Made by a program: the position numbers and the translations under genes. Of a DNA stretch of 44,633 nt, positions 14,507 through 23,422 are shown piece after piece. The stretch comes from a virus. The DNA is taken from IMG/VR virus record IMGVR_UViG_3300035670_000410, positions 1 through 44,633 of that record; one strand, given 5' to 3'. The notes beneath the pieces are model-generated. The model was not told where the DNA came from. It saw nothing but the letters and a program-made list of their open reading frames with translations, and searched no databases. Every line of letters begins with the position of its first letter. Position 1 is the first letter of the stretch.

Positions 14507-14565
14507 GTAGTTTTGCTCATTGGAAGTATCGTTTGCGGTATTTTTATCGTCGTCGTAGGGGGTGA
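14503..14565 (+). CDS. Possible 20-residue Arg/Tyr-rich peptide
   Basis: The ATG overlaps the preceding stop (ATGA) and the ORF encodes MSSFAHWKYRLRYFYRRRRG. Its end supplies the GGGGGTGA ribosome site of the next gene. It may be only a re-initiation bridge, and coding status is uncertain. Confidence 0.35.
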   Translation: MSSFAHWKYRLRYFYRRRRG

Positions 14566-14568
14566 GTT

Positions 14569-14838
14569 ATGGCTAAGACGCCTGCTTGGCAGCGTAAGGA
14601 GGGCCAGAATCCTAAGGGTGGTTTAAATGAGGCTGGTCGTAGGTCTGCTAAGGCGCAGGGGATGAATCTTAAGCGTCCTGTTAAGCGGGCTGAGGCTAAG
14701 CGGTCTAAGAGCGCGGCTGCTCGTCGTCGTTCGTTTTGTGCGCGTATGAGTGGTATGAAGAAGCGGCTTACTAGTGCTAAGACTGCTAATGATCCTAATA
14801 GTCGTATTAATAAAGCGTTGAGAGCGTGGGATTGCTGA
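14569..14838 (+). CDS. Small basic DUF6321-like protein (89 aa)
   Basis: The opening TPAWQRKEGQNPKGGLNEAG, the later K-x-Q-G-x-N-L-K-R-P-V-K and S-F-C-A-R-M-S-G-M are the signature I associate with DUF6321, a family seen in many environmental phages; the number is from memory. The protein is K/R/A-rich, and its context beside the capsid gene suggests a virion- or DNA-associated role. The start follows GTAGGGGGTGAGTT. It overlaps the next gene by one base. Confidence 0.72.
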   Translation: MAKTPAWQRKEGQNPKGGLNEAGRRSAKAQGMNLKRPVKRAEAKRSKSAAARRRSFCARMSGMKKRLTSAKTANDPNSRINKALRAWDC

Positions 14839-15278
14839 TGAGTAGTATTTATATTCCGGGTCATGGTGAGATGAGTTTTGATGAGGTTCGTATTGATCGC
14901 GCTGTTCGTGAGTATGATGAGCGTTTGTTTTTTGCGCGGAATGCGGATACTTGGGATTGGTGTGTTTTTGTTAAGATGCCGCGTCCTGAGCCTGCGTATC
15001 CTGTGATTGGGTTTGGGCAGGAGTTGCCTCCGGTTGATGAGGTTATGCGTCGTGTGTATCGGGCTGATGCGCATAAGCATGGGTTTCAGATTTATGATGA
15101 GATTATGGATTCGCAGGAGAAGTATAAGCAGAAGTTTCGGGATGCTGCTGATGAGGCTTCGGAGGAGTCTGCTGAGGTTGTTGAGCATTTTCTTCGTCAG
15201 CATGGTAAGAGTCCTGTGATTAAAGAGTTTATTAATTATGATGTTCCGAAGGGGGGTGAGGCGAGTGACGCTGGATGA
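14838..15278 (+). CDS. Hypothetical structural-region protein (146 aa)
   Basis: It starts at 14838 through a TGATG overlap and encodes MSSIYIPGHGEMSFDEVRID, a compact alpha/beta domain, then a charged helical tail (MDSQEKYKQKFRDAADEASE). The place between capsid and tail-tube genes suggests a head-completion or neck role. No family recognised. It overlaps the next gene by 14 bases. Confidence 0.68.
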   Translation: MSSIYIPGHGEMSFDEVRIDRAVREYDERLFFARNADTWDWCVFVKMPRPEPAYPVIGFGQELPPVDEVMRRVYRADAHKHGFQIYDEIMDSQEKYKQKFRDAADEASEESAEVVEHFLRQHGKSPVIKEFINYDVPKGGEASDAG

Positions 15279-15972
15279 GTTGTTTGATGAGATGGATTTG
15301 TATGGGTTTGAGGATTTTGAGGATTCGCAGAAGTTGACGCTTCTGAATGAATCGTATTTTGATATTGTTACTCGTGAGCCTTGGCCTTTTATGGAGAAGT
15401 TGGTTACGTTTGTTGTGCCTAGTGGTGTGTCGCAGGTGACTAGTGGTTCTTCGTTTAAGGTTCGGAATGATAATAATCGTTTGGATAATTCGTTGACGAA
15501 TCCGGTTCTTATTCCTTTTACTGAGTATACTGTTAATAGTGTGTTGTCGTTTATTGACGATTCTAATAATATTGTTATGACGCCTGAGCGTGGGGATGTT
15601 ATTGAGAAGAATTATCGGCTTGTGAATGATACGAGTACGCCGACGCGATACTATTTTGTTGGTGATGATATGTATTTGTATCCTCAGGCTGCGGGTGATA
15701 CGACGTATCGTTTGTATTTTCTTCAGTTGCCTGTTGCTGCTACGACTACTACTGATACTGGTGCTTGGTTTGTGCCTGCTCGTCATCATAGTGTTGTGTT
15801 GTATGGTGCTCTTGTTAAAGCGTTTCTTGTTAATGATGATCCGCAGGCTGCTGCGTTTCAGAATATTTTTGAGTCTCGTTATCAGCAGATGAGGAATGAT
15901 GTTTGGATGAATCAGTATGATCGTACGGATACGATTCATACGCTTTCGGATTCTTATGATTGGGCTTACTAG
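15265..15972 (+). CDS. Tail tubular protein A-like (gp11-type) head-tail adaptor
   Basis: The 235-residue protein has the plan of T7 gp11-like adaptors: an N-terminal helix region (TLDELFDEMDLYGFEDF), LLNESYFDIVTREPWPFME, a beta-rich middle, and a C-terminal helical part with HHSVVLYGALVKAFLVNDD and a closing FESRYQQMRNDV. These proteins join portal to tail nozzle in short-tailed phages. It is followed directly by a very large beta-rich protein, as gp11 is by gp12. GTG at 15265 is chosen because the upstream in-frame start falls in the GGGGG ribosome site. Confidence 0.68.
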   Translation: MTLDELFDEMDLYGFEDFEDSQKLTLLNESYFDIVTREPWPFMEKLVTFVVPSGVSQVTSGSSFKVRNDNNRLDNSLTNPVLIPFTEYTVNSVLSFIDDSNNIVMTPERGDVIEKNYRLVNDTSTPTRYYFVGDDMYLYPQAAGDTTYRLYFLQLPVAATTTTDTGAWFVPARHHSVVLYGALVKAFLVNDDPQAAAFQNIFESRYQQMRNDVWMNQYDRTDTIHTLSDSYDWAY

Positions 15973-15985
15973 TCAGAGGGGGTGA

Positions 15986-18900
15986 GTGGCCTTGTCGTTG
16001 ACTTTTGTTAATCAGGTTGGTGCGCCTGAGGGTATGAATCAGGCTGCTCCCGGCTCTTTTATTCCTGAGTCGTTTGTTCGTTGGTCGCAGGATGTGTTGT
16101 ATGATCGTGTTGGTCAGTTGCGTCGGCGAGCGCCTTATACTACGTTGCCTTTGTATAATGTTGATGGTACTGCGTTGGAGCAGCCGGATGTTGATGAGCA
16201 GCGTGTGATTGGGGTTGTGAATACTCGTAATCCTAATAATGAGAATCGTATTGGTATTATTGTTACTGATGGTACTACGACTCGTGTGTTGTTTTATGAT
16301 TCTGAGTATCGTAAGCGTTGTTTTTGTGTGATTGAGAGTGTTCGGCAGGATACTGTTGTGTTCTCGCGGCCTGCGCTTGGTGGTGGCGTGTTTATTGGTT
16401 TGCTTGAGAATTATGGTATTGCTAGTGGTTCGAATAAGAATCTTTTGTATTATTGGCGTGGTGGTACTGGTGAGGGCGATTATACGGTTAATTCGTGTAC
16501 GCTTGGTATTACCAATAATACTGGTTTGACTGGTAACGCTAAGGCTAGTAGTGATAAGATTGAGCGTACTGCGCATGGGCTGCCTAACGGTTATCCTATT
16601 GAGTTTACTAATATTGGTACTATTACTGGTATTTCTACTGGTACGATATATTATGTTGTTAGTTCGGCTACAAATGATTTTCAGATTGCGTCTACGCTTG
16701 GTGGTAGTCCCATTAATCTTGGTGGTACGGATGCTACTGTAACTTTTATTATCGGTGGTCATGTTACGTATACTAATCGTATTACTGGTACGTTTGATAC
16801 AACTAAGTTGAGTGCGGGTATGTTTGTGTATCGCGTTGCTGGTGCTGGTGATGAGCGTTATCTAGGCGTTCTTAAGACTTGGGCTACGGATGGTTCGTAT
16901 ATTGATCTTGAGAAGGATTGTATTCGTACCTATGGGTATGGCGCTCTTGCAGATAATAATACTGCTGCTAATATTAAGTTTGTTAATATTCGTCCTTATG
17001 TGCATAATCATGGTCGTGGTCTTATTACTAAGACTGCGCATGGTTTAACTGTGACGAGTGGTACGATTGGTAGTGAGGGTGAGGGACATTTTGCTGCGGC
17101 GGATCTTGCGGGTACTGTTAGTAGCACTCGTTGGGCTTTGTACCGGGCTAGTGATGGTGAGTGGCTTGGTGATATTGCTAGCGTAGCGTCTAATAGTGCT
17201 CTTACGCTTGATTCGGTGTATCATACGGATATTATTCCGATGAATGCTGATGAGTATGTTGCTCGTCCTTACACGAGCATTAGCCAGTCTAATGATGCTA
17301 CTTCGTATACTGGTATTTTTAATACTACGTATGCTGGTTATCAATGGTATGGGAATGGTGGTACGCCGGGTACGGAGAATCGTATTGTGTTTAGCGCGTA
17401 TCATGATCCTGAGAGTGTTGACTTGTCTCGTGATGCTGCGGACTCTATTCTTATTCCGGGCACTCAGCAGATGCGTGGTATTGCTACTTCTGCTTCTGGT
17501 CTTGTGGTGTTTCTTGAGGATAAGACGTATCTTGTTCGTGGTAATTATCGTGCTAACTTCTCTCTTGAAGAGTTGTATCCTGAGGGTTGTTTGTCTGCTC
17601 AGAGTATTGTTGAGTATGGTGGTGGCGTGTTCTGGGCGTCTAAGAATGGTATCTTGTTTTATGATGGTGCTACGGTTAGGAATCTAACTGAGGCTAATCT
17701 TGGCTCGTATTATACGGATAGTATTAAAACGTTTGATGCTACTGAGCGGCGTATTTACGGATTCTTTTATAAGGATTATTTGTTTATGACGTTTAGTGGT
17801 TTTGCGTCGAATTATACTCCGCTTCGTTACGAGCCTATTTATGCGGAGAATATTAATAATACTCCGGCTATTGCTAATTTTCAGGCTGATGATTGGGATC
17901 CTGATTTTACGCCTGATGATTTTCTTGTTGAGAATAATGTTCCGATTTATTGGAATTCGTATCGGATGTATCGTAGTAGTGGTGCGTCTCAGCAGACTAC
18001 TAGTGGTTTGTGGTCTGCTGGCTTATCTATTGTTGGTGCTACAACTACGAGCGGTAGTGCTACTCTTGGTGGCTTGTCGCTCGCTTCGTTTAGCGGAACG
18101 GTTGATGTAAGTACCGATAAGATTACGTCTAATGCGCATGGTCTTGCAAATGGTACTATTCTTCGTTTTACGAGTATTGGTACTGTTACTGGTTTAACTG
18201 CTAATACTGTTAATTATTATGTGGTTAATGCTACTACGAATGATTTTCAGGTTGCTACTTCGCTTGCTGGTGCGGCTATTGATTTGACTGGTACTAATGA
18301 TACTGTGTCTGGGTATGTTCTTCCGGGTATTTATGTTCTTGGTCCGGGTATCCCAGCAGGGACTACTGTTAGTAGTGTGAGTGGTGGTACGAGTCTTACG
18401 ATGAGTGCTAATGCTACTGCGACGGCTACTATTACCGCACAACTTATTCCTAACGTTCCTACAAATACTTGGAGCAAGAGTCTCCAGTTTGTGTGGGGAC
18501 CTGTAAACTTTATTGAAGCGATGACATTCGCTATTTATCTGCCTACTAATGCTATCACGGCGATTAGTAACTTTGATTTCCGTGGGTTTATTAAGTTAGA
18601 TAGTGCTGGTGGCACGAGGGGTTATGCTGGGATTAATGCTGTTGATCCTGACAGTCTTACCGGAACGTACGCGCGTCTCGTTGATGTAGACAGTATGCTT
18701 AACCCTATCAATAATCATAATACTACACTAGATTCTGAACTTAGTGAGAATCTTGGCAAGCAAGTAGACTTGTATTATAAGGGTCCAGACTTCTACTTAC
18801 AGACGAAGCATTACCCGGTGGGTGATCCGGTTCTTAAGAAGTGGTTCCGACAAGTGATGCTAAATCTTTATCTTCTTGACGGTGGTATCCGTATGGATAT

Positions 18901-19267
18901 TGTGGATATGGAAGATAATGATCGTATTGATGTTGAGAAGAAGCGTCATGTGAATTGGGAATTGTTTGAGGAGGCTGCGTACTCGTGGAACGAGTTTGAG
19001 GATATTATTCTTCCTAAACTCTTGTCTCCTAATCGGTCTACTTGGCAGAATGTTGAGGCGTTGAATCAGTCGTGGTATGATATTACTGATTCGGAGTTTA
19101 CTCGTCGTAAGAAGAAGATTAGTTGGCGATACCCGTCTGCTGGTTTTAGGTTGTATCAGATGAATAAGTATCGTCCGGCTAATTATCAGTCTGAGAAGCG
19201 GCCTCATACTGTGATTGTTGATTCTTGGAATATTGGCTTTAAGCCGATGCGGGCTAGTAGGGTGTAA
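15986..19267 (+). CDS. Large tail tubular protein B-like (nozzle) protein
   Basis: A beta-rich protein of 1,093 residues starting with GTG behind GAGGGGGTGA. The opening has the gp12/nozzle-type pattern: FVRWSQDVLYDRVGQLRRRA, then ENRIGIIVTDGT and later GIATSASGLVVFLEDKTYLV and GVFWASKNGILFYDG, typical of the propeller-like core. Inserted are at least two copies of an 'AHGL' beta module (residues about 188-253 and 705-773). The C-terminal 150 residues (KKWFRQVMLNLYLLDGG, WELFEEAAYSWNEFEDIILP) look like a separate domain. It is longer than T7 gp12 because of these insertions. It probably forms the tail tip below the adaptor. Confidence 0.7.
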   Translation: MALSLTFVNQVGAPEGMNQAAPGSFIPESFVRWSQDVLYDRVGQLRRRAPYTTLPLYNVDGTALEQPDVDEQRVIGVVNTRNPNNENRIGIIVTDGTTTRVLFYDSEYRKRCFCVIESVRQDTVVFSRPALGGGVFIGLLENYGIASGSNKNLLYYWRGGTGEGDYTVNSCTLGITNNTGLTGNAKASSDKIERTAHGLPNGYPIEFTNIGTITGISTGTIYYVVSSATNDFQIASTLGGSPINLGGTDATVTFIIGGHVTYTNRITGTFDTTKLSAGMFVYRVAGAGDERYLGVLKTWATDGSYIDLEKDCIRTYGYGALADNNTAANIKFVNIRPYVHNHGRGLITKTAHGLTVTSGTIGSEGEGHFAAADLAGTVSSTRWALYRASDGEWLGDIASVASNSALTLDSVYHTDIIPMNADEYVARPYTSISQSNDATSYTGIFNTTYAGYQWYGNGGTPGTENRIVFSAYHDPESVDLSRDAADSILIPGTQQMRGIATSASGLVVFLEDKTYLVRGNYRANFSLEELYPEGCLSAQSIVEYGGGVFWASKNGILFYDGATVRNLTEANLGSYYTDSIKTFDATERRIYGFFYKDYLFMTFSGFASNYTPLRYEPIYAENINNTPAIANFQADDWDPDFTPDDFLVENNVPIYWNSYRMYRSSGASQQTTSGLWSAGLSIVGATTTSGSATLGGLSLASFSGTVDVSTDKITSNAHGLANGTILRFTSIGTVTGLTANTVNYYVVNATTNDFQVATSLAGAAIDLTGTNDTVSGYVLPGIYVLGPGIPAGTTVSSVSGGTSLTMSANATATATITAQLIPNVPTNTWSKSLQFVWGPVNFIEAMTFAIYLPTNAITAISNFDFRGFIKLDSAGGTRGYAGINAVDPDSLTGTYARLVDVDSMLNPINNHNTTLDSELSENLGKQVDLYYKGPDFYLQTKHYPVGDPVLKKWFRQVMLNLYLLDGGIRMDIVDMEDNDRIDVEKKRHVNWELFEEAAYSWNEFEDIILPKLLSPNRSTWQNVEALNQSWYDITDSEFTRRKKKISWRYPSAGFRLYQMNKYRPANYQSEKRPHTVIVDSWNIGFKPMRASRV
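16549..16745 (+). repeat. AHGL beta-module, copy 1 (in nozzle gene)
   Basis: It encodes D-K-I-x-R-T-A-H-G-L-P-N-G followed by I-G-T-I-T-G and Y-Y-V-V-x-S-A-T-N-D-F-Q-I-A-S-T. The same order recurs at 18097-18305. A third, partial match (ITKTAHGLTVTSG) is at about 17023-17061. Confidence 0.75.
18097..18305 (+). repeat. AHGL beta-module, copy 2 (in nozzle gene)
   Basis: It encodes D-K-I-T-S-N-A-H-G-L-A-N-G, then I-G-T-V-T-G-L and Y-Y-V-V-N-A-T-T-N-D-F-Q-V-A-T-S, matching copy 1 at 16549-16745 residue by residue over most of its length. It suggests duplication of a surface-exposed domain in a virion tip protein. Confidence 0.75.
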
Positions 19268-19269
19268 TT

Positions 19270-19509
19270 ATGCAGGATTATGATCTCACTACGCCTGCGG
19301 GTAAGCAAGCGTTCCAGCGTTGGATGACAGAGTTGATTCGTAATGAGATTAACTCGTATGTTGAGCAGGTGTTGTTTCAGCGTAATGCTACTAATGTTAC
19401 TGTTCCTACTACTAGTGATACGAATCCGGCTACTGGTTCTCTTTATACTGCGGCTGAGATTCGTGATTTTCGTTTAGAGCGTTTAGAGCAGGCTACTTTT
19501 AGGAGGTGA
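19270..19509 (+). CDS. Small structural-region protein (79 aa)
   Basis: The ATG at 19270 follows the nozzle stop by two bases. The N-terminal part is helical and amphipathic (QAFQRWMTELIRNEINSYVE) and the C-terminal part is T/N-rich, then helical (DFRLERLEQATFRR). It may be a fibre-attachment or trimerisation peptide for the collagen-like fibre downstream. No family recognised. The last bases contain the AGGAGG site of the fibre gene. Confidence 0.65.
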   Translation: MQDYDLTTPAGKQAFQRWMTELIRNEINSYVEQVLFQRNATNVTVPTTSDTNPATGSLYTAAEIRDFRLERLEQATFRR

Positions 19510-19512
19510 TTC

Positions 19513-21258
19513 ATGTCGGTTAGTTATACTAGTAATTATGGTTTTCCTTATCCTCTTGGGGATGATAGTCTGTCTCTTCTTGCTCAGCGTATTCAAGAAT
19601 TATCTGAGTATATTGACGCTACGTATGTTTTGATGGGCATTGATCTTATTGATTTTAGTATGCCTGAAGGACCTCAGGGTGCGCAGGGTGCGCAAGGCGC
19701 TCAGGGTAGTCAGGGTCCCCAAGGTGATACTGGCGCTCAAGGCAGTCAAGGGCCTCAGGGTTCTCAGGGACCGCAGGGTGCCCAAGGCCCGCAGGGAACT
19801 CAGGGACCGCAAGGCGATACTGGTGCTCAGGGACCCCAAGGTGCTCAGGGCGCTCAGGGTGATATAGGCCCTCAGGGTCCCCAAGGCAATACGGGCGCTC
19901 AAGGGCCTCAGGGGGATACGGGAGCACAGGGAGCAACTGGTCCTCAGGGTCCGCAAGGGGATGTTGGCGCTCAGGGACCTCAAGGAGATACTGGGGCGCA
20001 GGGCGCTACCGGCCCACAGGGACCTCAGGGCGATACCGGCGCACAAGGTTCTCAAGGGCCTCAGGGTGATACTGGTCCTCAAGGGGCTGTTGGTCCTCAA
20101 GGTGCTCAGGGTGATACGGGTGCCCAAGGACCACAAGGAGACACAGGACCACAAGGCGCTGTTGGGCCGCAAGGCCCTCAAGGTGATACCGGAGCGCAGG
20201 GACCGCAGGGGGACACAGGGGCGCAAGGGCCTCAAGGCGACACGGGGCCTCAGGGAAGTCAGGGCGCTCAGGGACCACAGGGCGATACAGGAGCGCAAGG
20301 CGCTCAGGGACCGCAGGGCGATACCGGCGCTCAGGGTGCGGTAGGTCCTCAGGGGCCTCAAGGCGACACGGGAGCACAAGGGCCTCAAGGCGATACTGGA
20401 CCTCAAGGAGCAGTAGGCTCGCAAGGGCCACAAGGAGATACAGGCCCTCAAGGCCCTCAAGGCCCGCAAGGGGATACTGGTCCGCAAGGACCACAAGGAG
20501 ACACAGGGGCGCAGGGTCCTCAAGGGGCACAAGGAGATACTGGCCCACAGGGACCTCAGGGTGACACGGGCGCTCAAGGCGCTCAAGGACCACAAGGAGA
20601 CACAGGACCACAAGGCGCTCAGGGACCGCAGGGTGCGCAAGGAGACGACGCACCGACAGGTTCGGTTACCGCATATGCTGGCACAACAGAACCTTCTGGG
20701 TGGTTGTTTTGTTTTGGCCAAGAAGTAAGTCAAGCAACATATGCCGCTTTGTATAGTGTTCTTTCTACTACGTATAATACGGGCGGGGAGGCTGTTGGTA
20801 ATTTTAGACTTCCTGATCTTCGTGGTCGTAGTGTTTTTGGTAGGGATAATATGGGCGGTACGACGGCTAGTCGTATTACTAATAGTGGTACAGATAATAG
20901 TGGTATTGCTGGTACTACGCTTGGCGCCACTGGTGGCGATCAGCGAATGCACCAGCATACGCACACACAGAACGCACATACACATACACAGAATGCGCAT
21001 AACCATACGCAGAATGCTCACTCGCATAATATGGATGGTCCTTGGGCTAATCAGGCTCAGGCCGCTAACCAAGCGGGCGGCACTTGGGGTTCTGCGTTTG
21101 GCGCGAATAATAACCGTGGATCTGGTAGTACGACCGCTAGTAATAACAATACTACGGCTACGAATGATAACACTACGGCTACAAACAATAATACGGGTAC
21201 CGGAGGAAGCCAAAATATGCCTCCTGCTATAATTCTTAATTATATTATTAAAACATAA
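19513..21258 (+). CDS. Collagen-like tail fibre with tail-collar tip
   Basis: The 581 residues fall in three parts. Residues 1-52 are a virion-attachment head ([20 protein letters not shown]). Residues 53-379 are about 109 uninterrupted G-x-y triplets, mainly GPQ, GAQ and GDT. Residues 385-581 form a tail-collar receptor tip ([32 protein letters not shown]), followed by a His/Asn-rich stretch and the end [13 protein letters not shown]. Phage collagen-like fibres form trimeric rods. The tip is paralogous to the protein at 6181-6918. GDT, GAQ and GPQ use varied codons, so the array is not a recent simple expansion. An AGGAGG site precedes the start. Confidence 0.9.
   Translation: MSVSYTSNYGFPYPLGDDSLSLLAQRIQELSEYIDATYVLMGIDLIDFSMPEGPQGAQGAQGAQGSQGPQGDTGAQGSQGPQGSQGPQGAQGPQGTQGPQGDTGAQGPQGAQGAQGDIGPQGPQGNTGAQGPQGDTGAQGATGPQGPQGDVGAQGPQGDTGAQGATGPQGPQGDTGAQGSQGPQGDTGPQGAVGPQGAQGDTGAQGPQGDTGPQGAVGPQGPQGDTGAQGPQGDTGAQGPQGDTGPQGSQGAQGPQGDTGAQGAQGPQGDTGAQGAVGPQGPQGDTGAQGPQGDTGPQGAVGSQGPQGDTGPQGPQGPQGDTGPQGPQGDTGAQGPQGAQGDTGPQGPQGDTGAQGAQGPQGDTGPQGAQGPQGAQGDDAPTGSVTAYAGTTEPSGWLFCFGQEVSQATYAALYSVLSTTYNTGGEAVGNFRLPDLRGRSVFGRDNMGGTTASRITNSGTDNSGIAGTTLGATGGDQRMHQHTHTQNAHTHTQNAHNHTQNAHSHNMDGPWANQAQAANQAGGTWGSAFGANNNRGSGSTTASNNNTTATNDNTTATNNNTGTGGSQNMPPAIILNYIIKT
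19669..20649 (+). repeat. Collagen-type G-x-y triplet array
   Basis: About 109 consecutive glycine triplets in frame with the fibre gene, with a loose higher-order period of G-P-Q, G-D-T, G-A-Q. Synonymous codons vary between units, so DNA identity between repeats is moderate. Such arrays can change length by recombination and set the fibre length. Confidence 0.9.
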
Positions 21259-21271
21259 TAAGGGGGCTAAA

Positions 21272-21478
21272 ATGGATATGCTTACTGTGGATTTGATTAA
21301 TCCTGTTACTGGAGATACGATTCCTAATATTAATGCTAATTATCATACGTCTATTAATGTGGGGCCTAATGGTACTCTTGTTATGCAGACGCATATTATT
21401 GCTCAAGTAGAGTTGGATAGTAGTTTTAATCCTGTTCTTGATTCTAATATTACGGGTAGTAAGATTGATATTGGATAG
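21272..21478 (+). CDS. Small hypothetical beta-rich protein (68 aa)
   Basis: It starts MDMLTVDLINPVTGDTIPNI behind AAGGGGGC and reads as a short beta-sheet protein. It lies between two fibre-type genes, so a small tail accessory role is likely. No family recognised. Confidence 0.65.
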   Translation: MDMLTVDLINPVTGDTIPNINANYHTSINVGPNGTLVMQTHIIAQVELDSSFNPVLDSNITGSKIDIG

Positions 21479-21513
21479 TGTTAATTAGTTTATTAATAGT
21501 TAGGGGGTGAGTC

Positions 21514-21765
21514 ATGGCGACGAGTAATTTTGCGTTTTTGCAGTTATCCGGTTCGGATACTGCTGGTTATAATAGTATTAATTCTTTGATTACGGATATT
21601 GATAATAAGTTGTATGCTCGGGTTGCTGTTCCCGGTATGGTTATGTTGTGGCGTACTGCTGCTGGCGCGGTGCCTACTGGGTGGACTGACGTCACCTCTA
21701 CGCTTACGAGTGCGGGTGCGGCGAGTATTACTGGGTATCAGTATATTGAGAAGGCGAGTACGTAA
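21514..21765 (+). CDS. Small fibre-like protein with degenerate collar motif (83 aa)
   Basis: It contains VPGMVMLWRTAAGAVPTGWT, the same G-x-x-x-P-x-G-W turn that opens tail-collar domains, but stops soon after. It is therefore either a shortened collar protein or a small fibre-tip adaptor. An AGGGGGTGAGTC site precedes the ATG. The stop overlaps the next start as TAATG. Confidence 0.68.
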   Translation: MATSNFAFLQLSGSDTAGYNSINSLITDIDNKLYARVAVPGMVMLWRTAAGAVPTGWTDVTSTLTSAGAASITGYQYIEKAST

Positions 21766-22556
21766 TGAGTAGTGTCGATCTTACTACTGCTGCTGGGCAG
21801 GCTGCTGTTGCGTATCAGGATGCTTTGAATCAGGCGCGTAATATGCAAAATATGCTTTTGCGGCAATACGGTTTTACTGCTCCTGCTGTTGGTGGGGGTT
21901 ATAGTGTTGAGTCTGCTCAGCGAGCGTTCGATCCGAATGTGTTGTTTGATAAGGCTACTGGTGGTATTGATGCTGCTCGTGTTCAGCAGTTGGCTGGTTC
22001 GTTGCAGGCTGGTGGTACTGGTTTGCTTGCGGATATTAGTCGTGGTGGTGCGGCTGCTGAGGCTGAGGCTGCGCTTGGTGCTAGGGCTGCTGGTATTAGT
22101 GGTGGTGGTTTGGCTGCTCAGAGGCGTCGGCTTGCTGAGACGCAGACTGGTGAGCAACTTGGTCAGGCTAGGCAACAATTTTTGGCTAGTTTTGGTGAGG
22201 CTATCGCTCCTATTGGTGGAGCGTTCCAAGACTTGCAGATTAGTCAGGCTCAGGCTAGGGCGCAGGAGGAGGCGGCTAGGGCTGCGGCTGCTACGCTTCC
22301 TCAGACTCCCGAAGAGGAGGCTATTGCGGAAGCAAATGCTGAGTCTACTTCTACAACGACTAGTATTTTTAGAGGCAAGAATCAGGCTGGTGGGATTTTG
22401 CCGTCGGGTTCTCGTGGCAATTATAAGATTAAGGGACAGCCTCAGGGCAAGGTTCCCGCAAAGAAACCGGGACAAACTTTTACTGGTAAGGGTGGCGTGA
22501 ATTGGGTTTATCGTCCACAAGGTCCGTCTGGTGCGGGCTGGTATAAGAAGAAGTGA
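21765..22556 (+). CDS. Ala/Gln-rich internal virion protein candidate (263 aa)
   Basis: The N-terminal two thirds are helical and rich in A, Q, G and R (ALNQARNMQNMLLRQYGF, GLAAQRRRLAETQTGEQLGQ), and the end is basic with an unstructured K/G/P tail. Composition and place before a huge protein match the small internal (ejection) proteins of podoviruses, T7 gp14-like in position. No sequence family was recognised. Confidence 0.62.
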   Translation: MSSVDLTTAAGQAAVAYQDALNQARNMQNMLLRQYGFTAPAVGGGYSVESAQRAFDPNVLFDKATGGIDAARVQQLAGSLQAGGTGLLADISRGGAAAEAEAALGARAAGISGGGLAAQRRRLAETQTGEQLGQARQQFLASFGEAIAPIGGAFQDLQISQAQARAQEEAARAAAATLPQTPEEEAIAEANAESTSTTTSIFRGKNQAGGILPSGSRGNYKIKGQPQGKVPAKKPGQTFTGKGGVNWVYRPQGPSGAGWYKKK

Positions 22557-22568
22557 GGAGGCATATTT

Positions 22569-23405
22569 ATGGCTAAGAAGAAGAAGCAGCCTGTAACTCT
22601 TGAGAGTATGATGAATGTTACTCCTCAGCAGTTTCGGCAGTATTTGCAGGGTCAGCAGGGTCAGTTTACTCCGATGATTCAGACGTTGCGTCGCCAGTTG
22701 GCGGGGCTTACTCGTGCTGGTGATCCTACTGCTCGTGCTTATCAGCGTTTGCTTGCTGGTCTTCCTACTGAGGAGGCTGTGAGTGGTGCGTATCGTGGCG
22801 GGTTGGAAAATCTTTCTCAGTATATGCAGGGGCTTGATATGAGTCGTGCTGGTCGTGGTGTTGGTGAGACGGTGGGGGCTCTTGGTGCGGCGCTTGGTGT
22901 TGAGGGCGCTGGTGATGTTGCTCAGGCGGCTGGTACTGTTAGTGGTGTTGGTGAGGCTGGTGGTGATGTTATGTCGAAGGCTCTTATGCAGGCTGCTGCT
23001 GGGCAGTTTGCTGGGTTGGAGACGGAGCGGCTTGGTCAGGTGGCTGAGCAGCGTCAGGGTTTGACTCTTGGGCTTGGTGAGGCGCGTAAGGCTGCGCGTG
23101 AGCAGCGGCAGGAGTTGGCTCGTATGCTTGCTGAGGTTCGTGGTCAGCGTCGTGGTGCTGCGCCTAATCCGTTTGATGTTGCTAATATGATTATGCAGTA
23201 TCAGCAGAATCGTCGCGCTATGAGCGGTTATGGTGGCGGTTACGGTGGAGGCGGTGGTGGGACTACTACCGCTACACAAACCGCACCGAACACAACACAA
23301 CCGCCAAATTATATTCCTGATTGGAGTAAGATTTTTCCAGCGCCTAAACCGGGCACTGCTGGTTATAAGGCTTGGGCTGCTGGCCCCGGCGGCACAAATA
23401 TGTAA
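22569..23405 (+). CDS. Ala/Gln/Gly-rich internal virion protein candidate (278 aa)
   Basis: It starts MAKKKKQPVTLESMMNVTPQ behind GAGGAGG. It has a Q-rich N-terminus, a glycine/alanine-rich hydrophobic middle (GVGETVGALGAALGVEGAGD) that could insert in a membrane, long R/E/Q helices (EARKAAREQRQELARMLAEV), a poly-G linker and a P/T tail. This is compatible with an ejection protein analogous in place to T7 gp15. Function is inferred from context only. Confidence 0.62.
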   Translation: MAKKKKQPVTLESMMNVTPQQFRQYLQGQQGQFTPMIQTLRRQLAGLTRAGDPTARAYQRLLAGLPTEEAVSGAYRGGLENLSQYMQGLDMSRAGRGVGETVGALGAALGVEGAGDVAQAAGTVSGVGEAGGDVMSKALMQAAAGQFAGLETERLGQVAEQRQGLTLGLGEARKAAREQRQELARMLAEVRGQRRGAAPNPFDVANMIMQYQQNRRAMSGYGGGYGGGGGGTTTATQTAPNTTQPPNYIPDWSKIFPAPKPGTAGYKAWAAGPGGTNM

Positions 23406-23422
23406 TTTTATTAGGAGGATTT

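Noticed and set aside
19669-20649. Regular repeats that could be taken for a CRISPR array
   Set aside because: Units are 9-base codon triplets with varied synonymous bases, without spacers or conserved palindromic repeats. They are in frame with a fibre gene.
19600-21213. A 537-codon minus-strand open frame over the collagen repeats
   Set aside because: The repeated DNA keeps many frames open. The product is a low-complexity mirror of the G-x-y array and no ribosome site is present.
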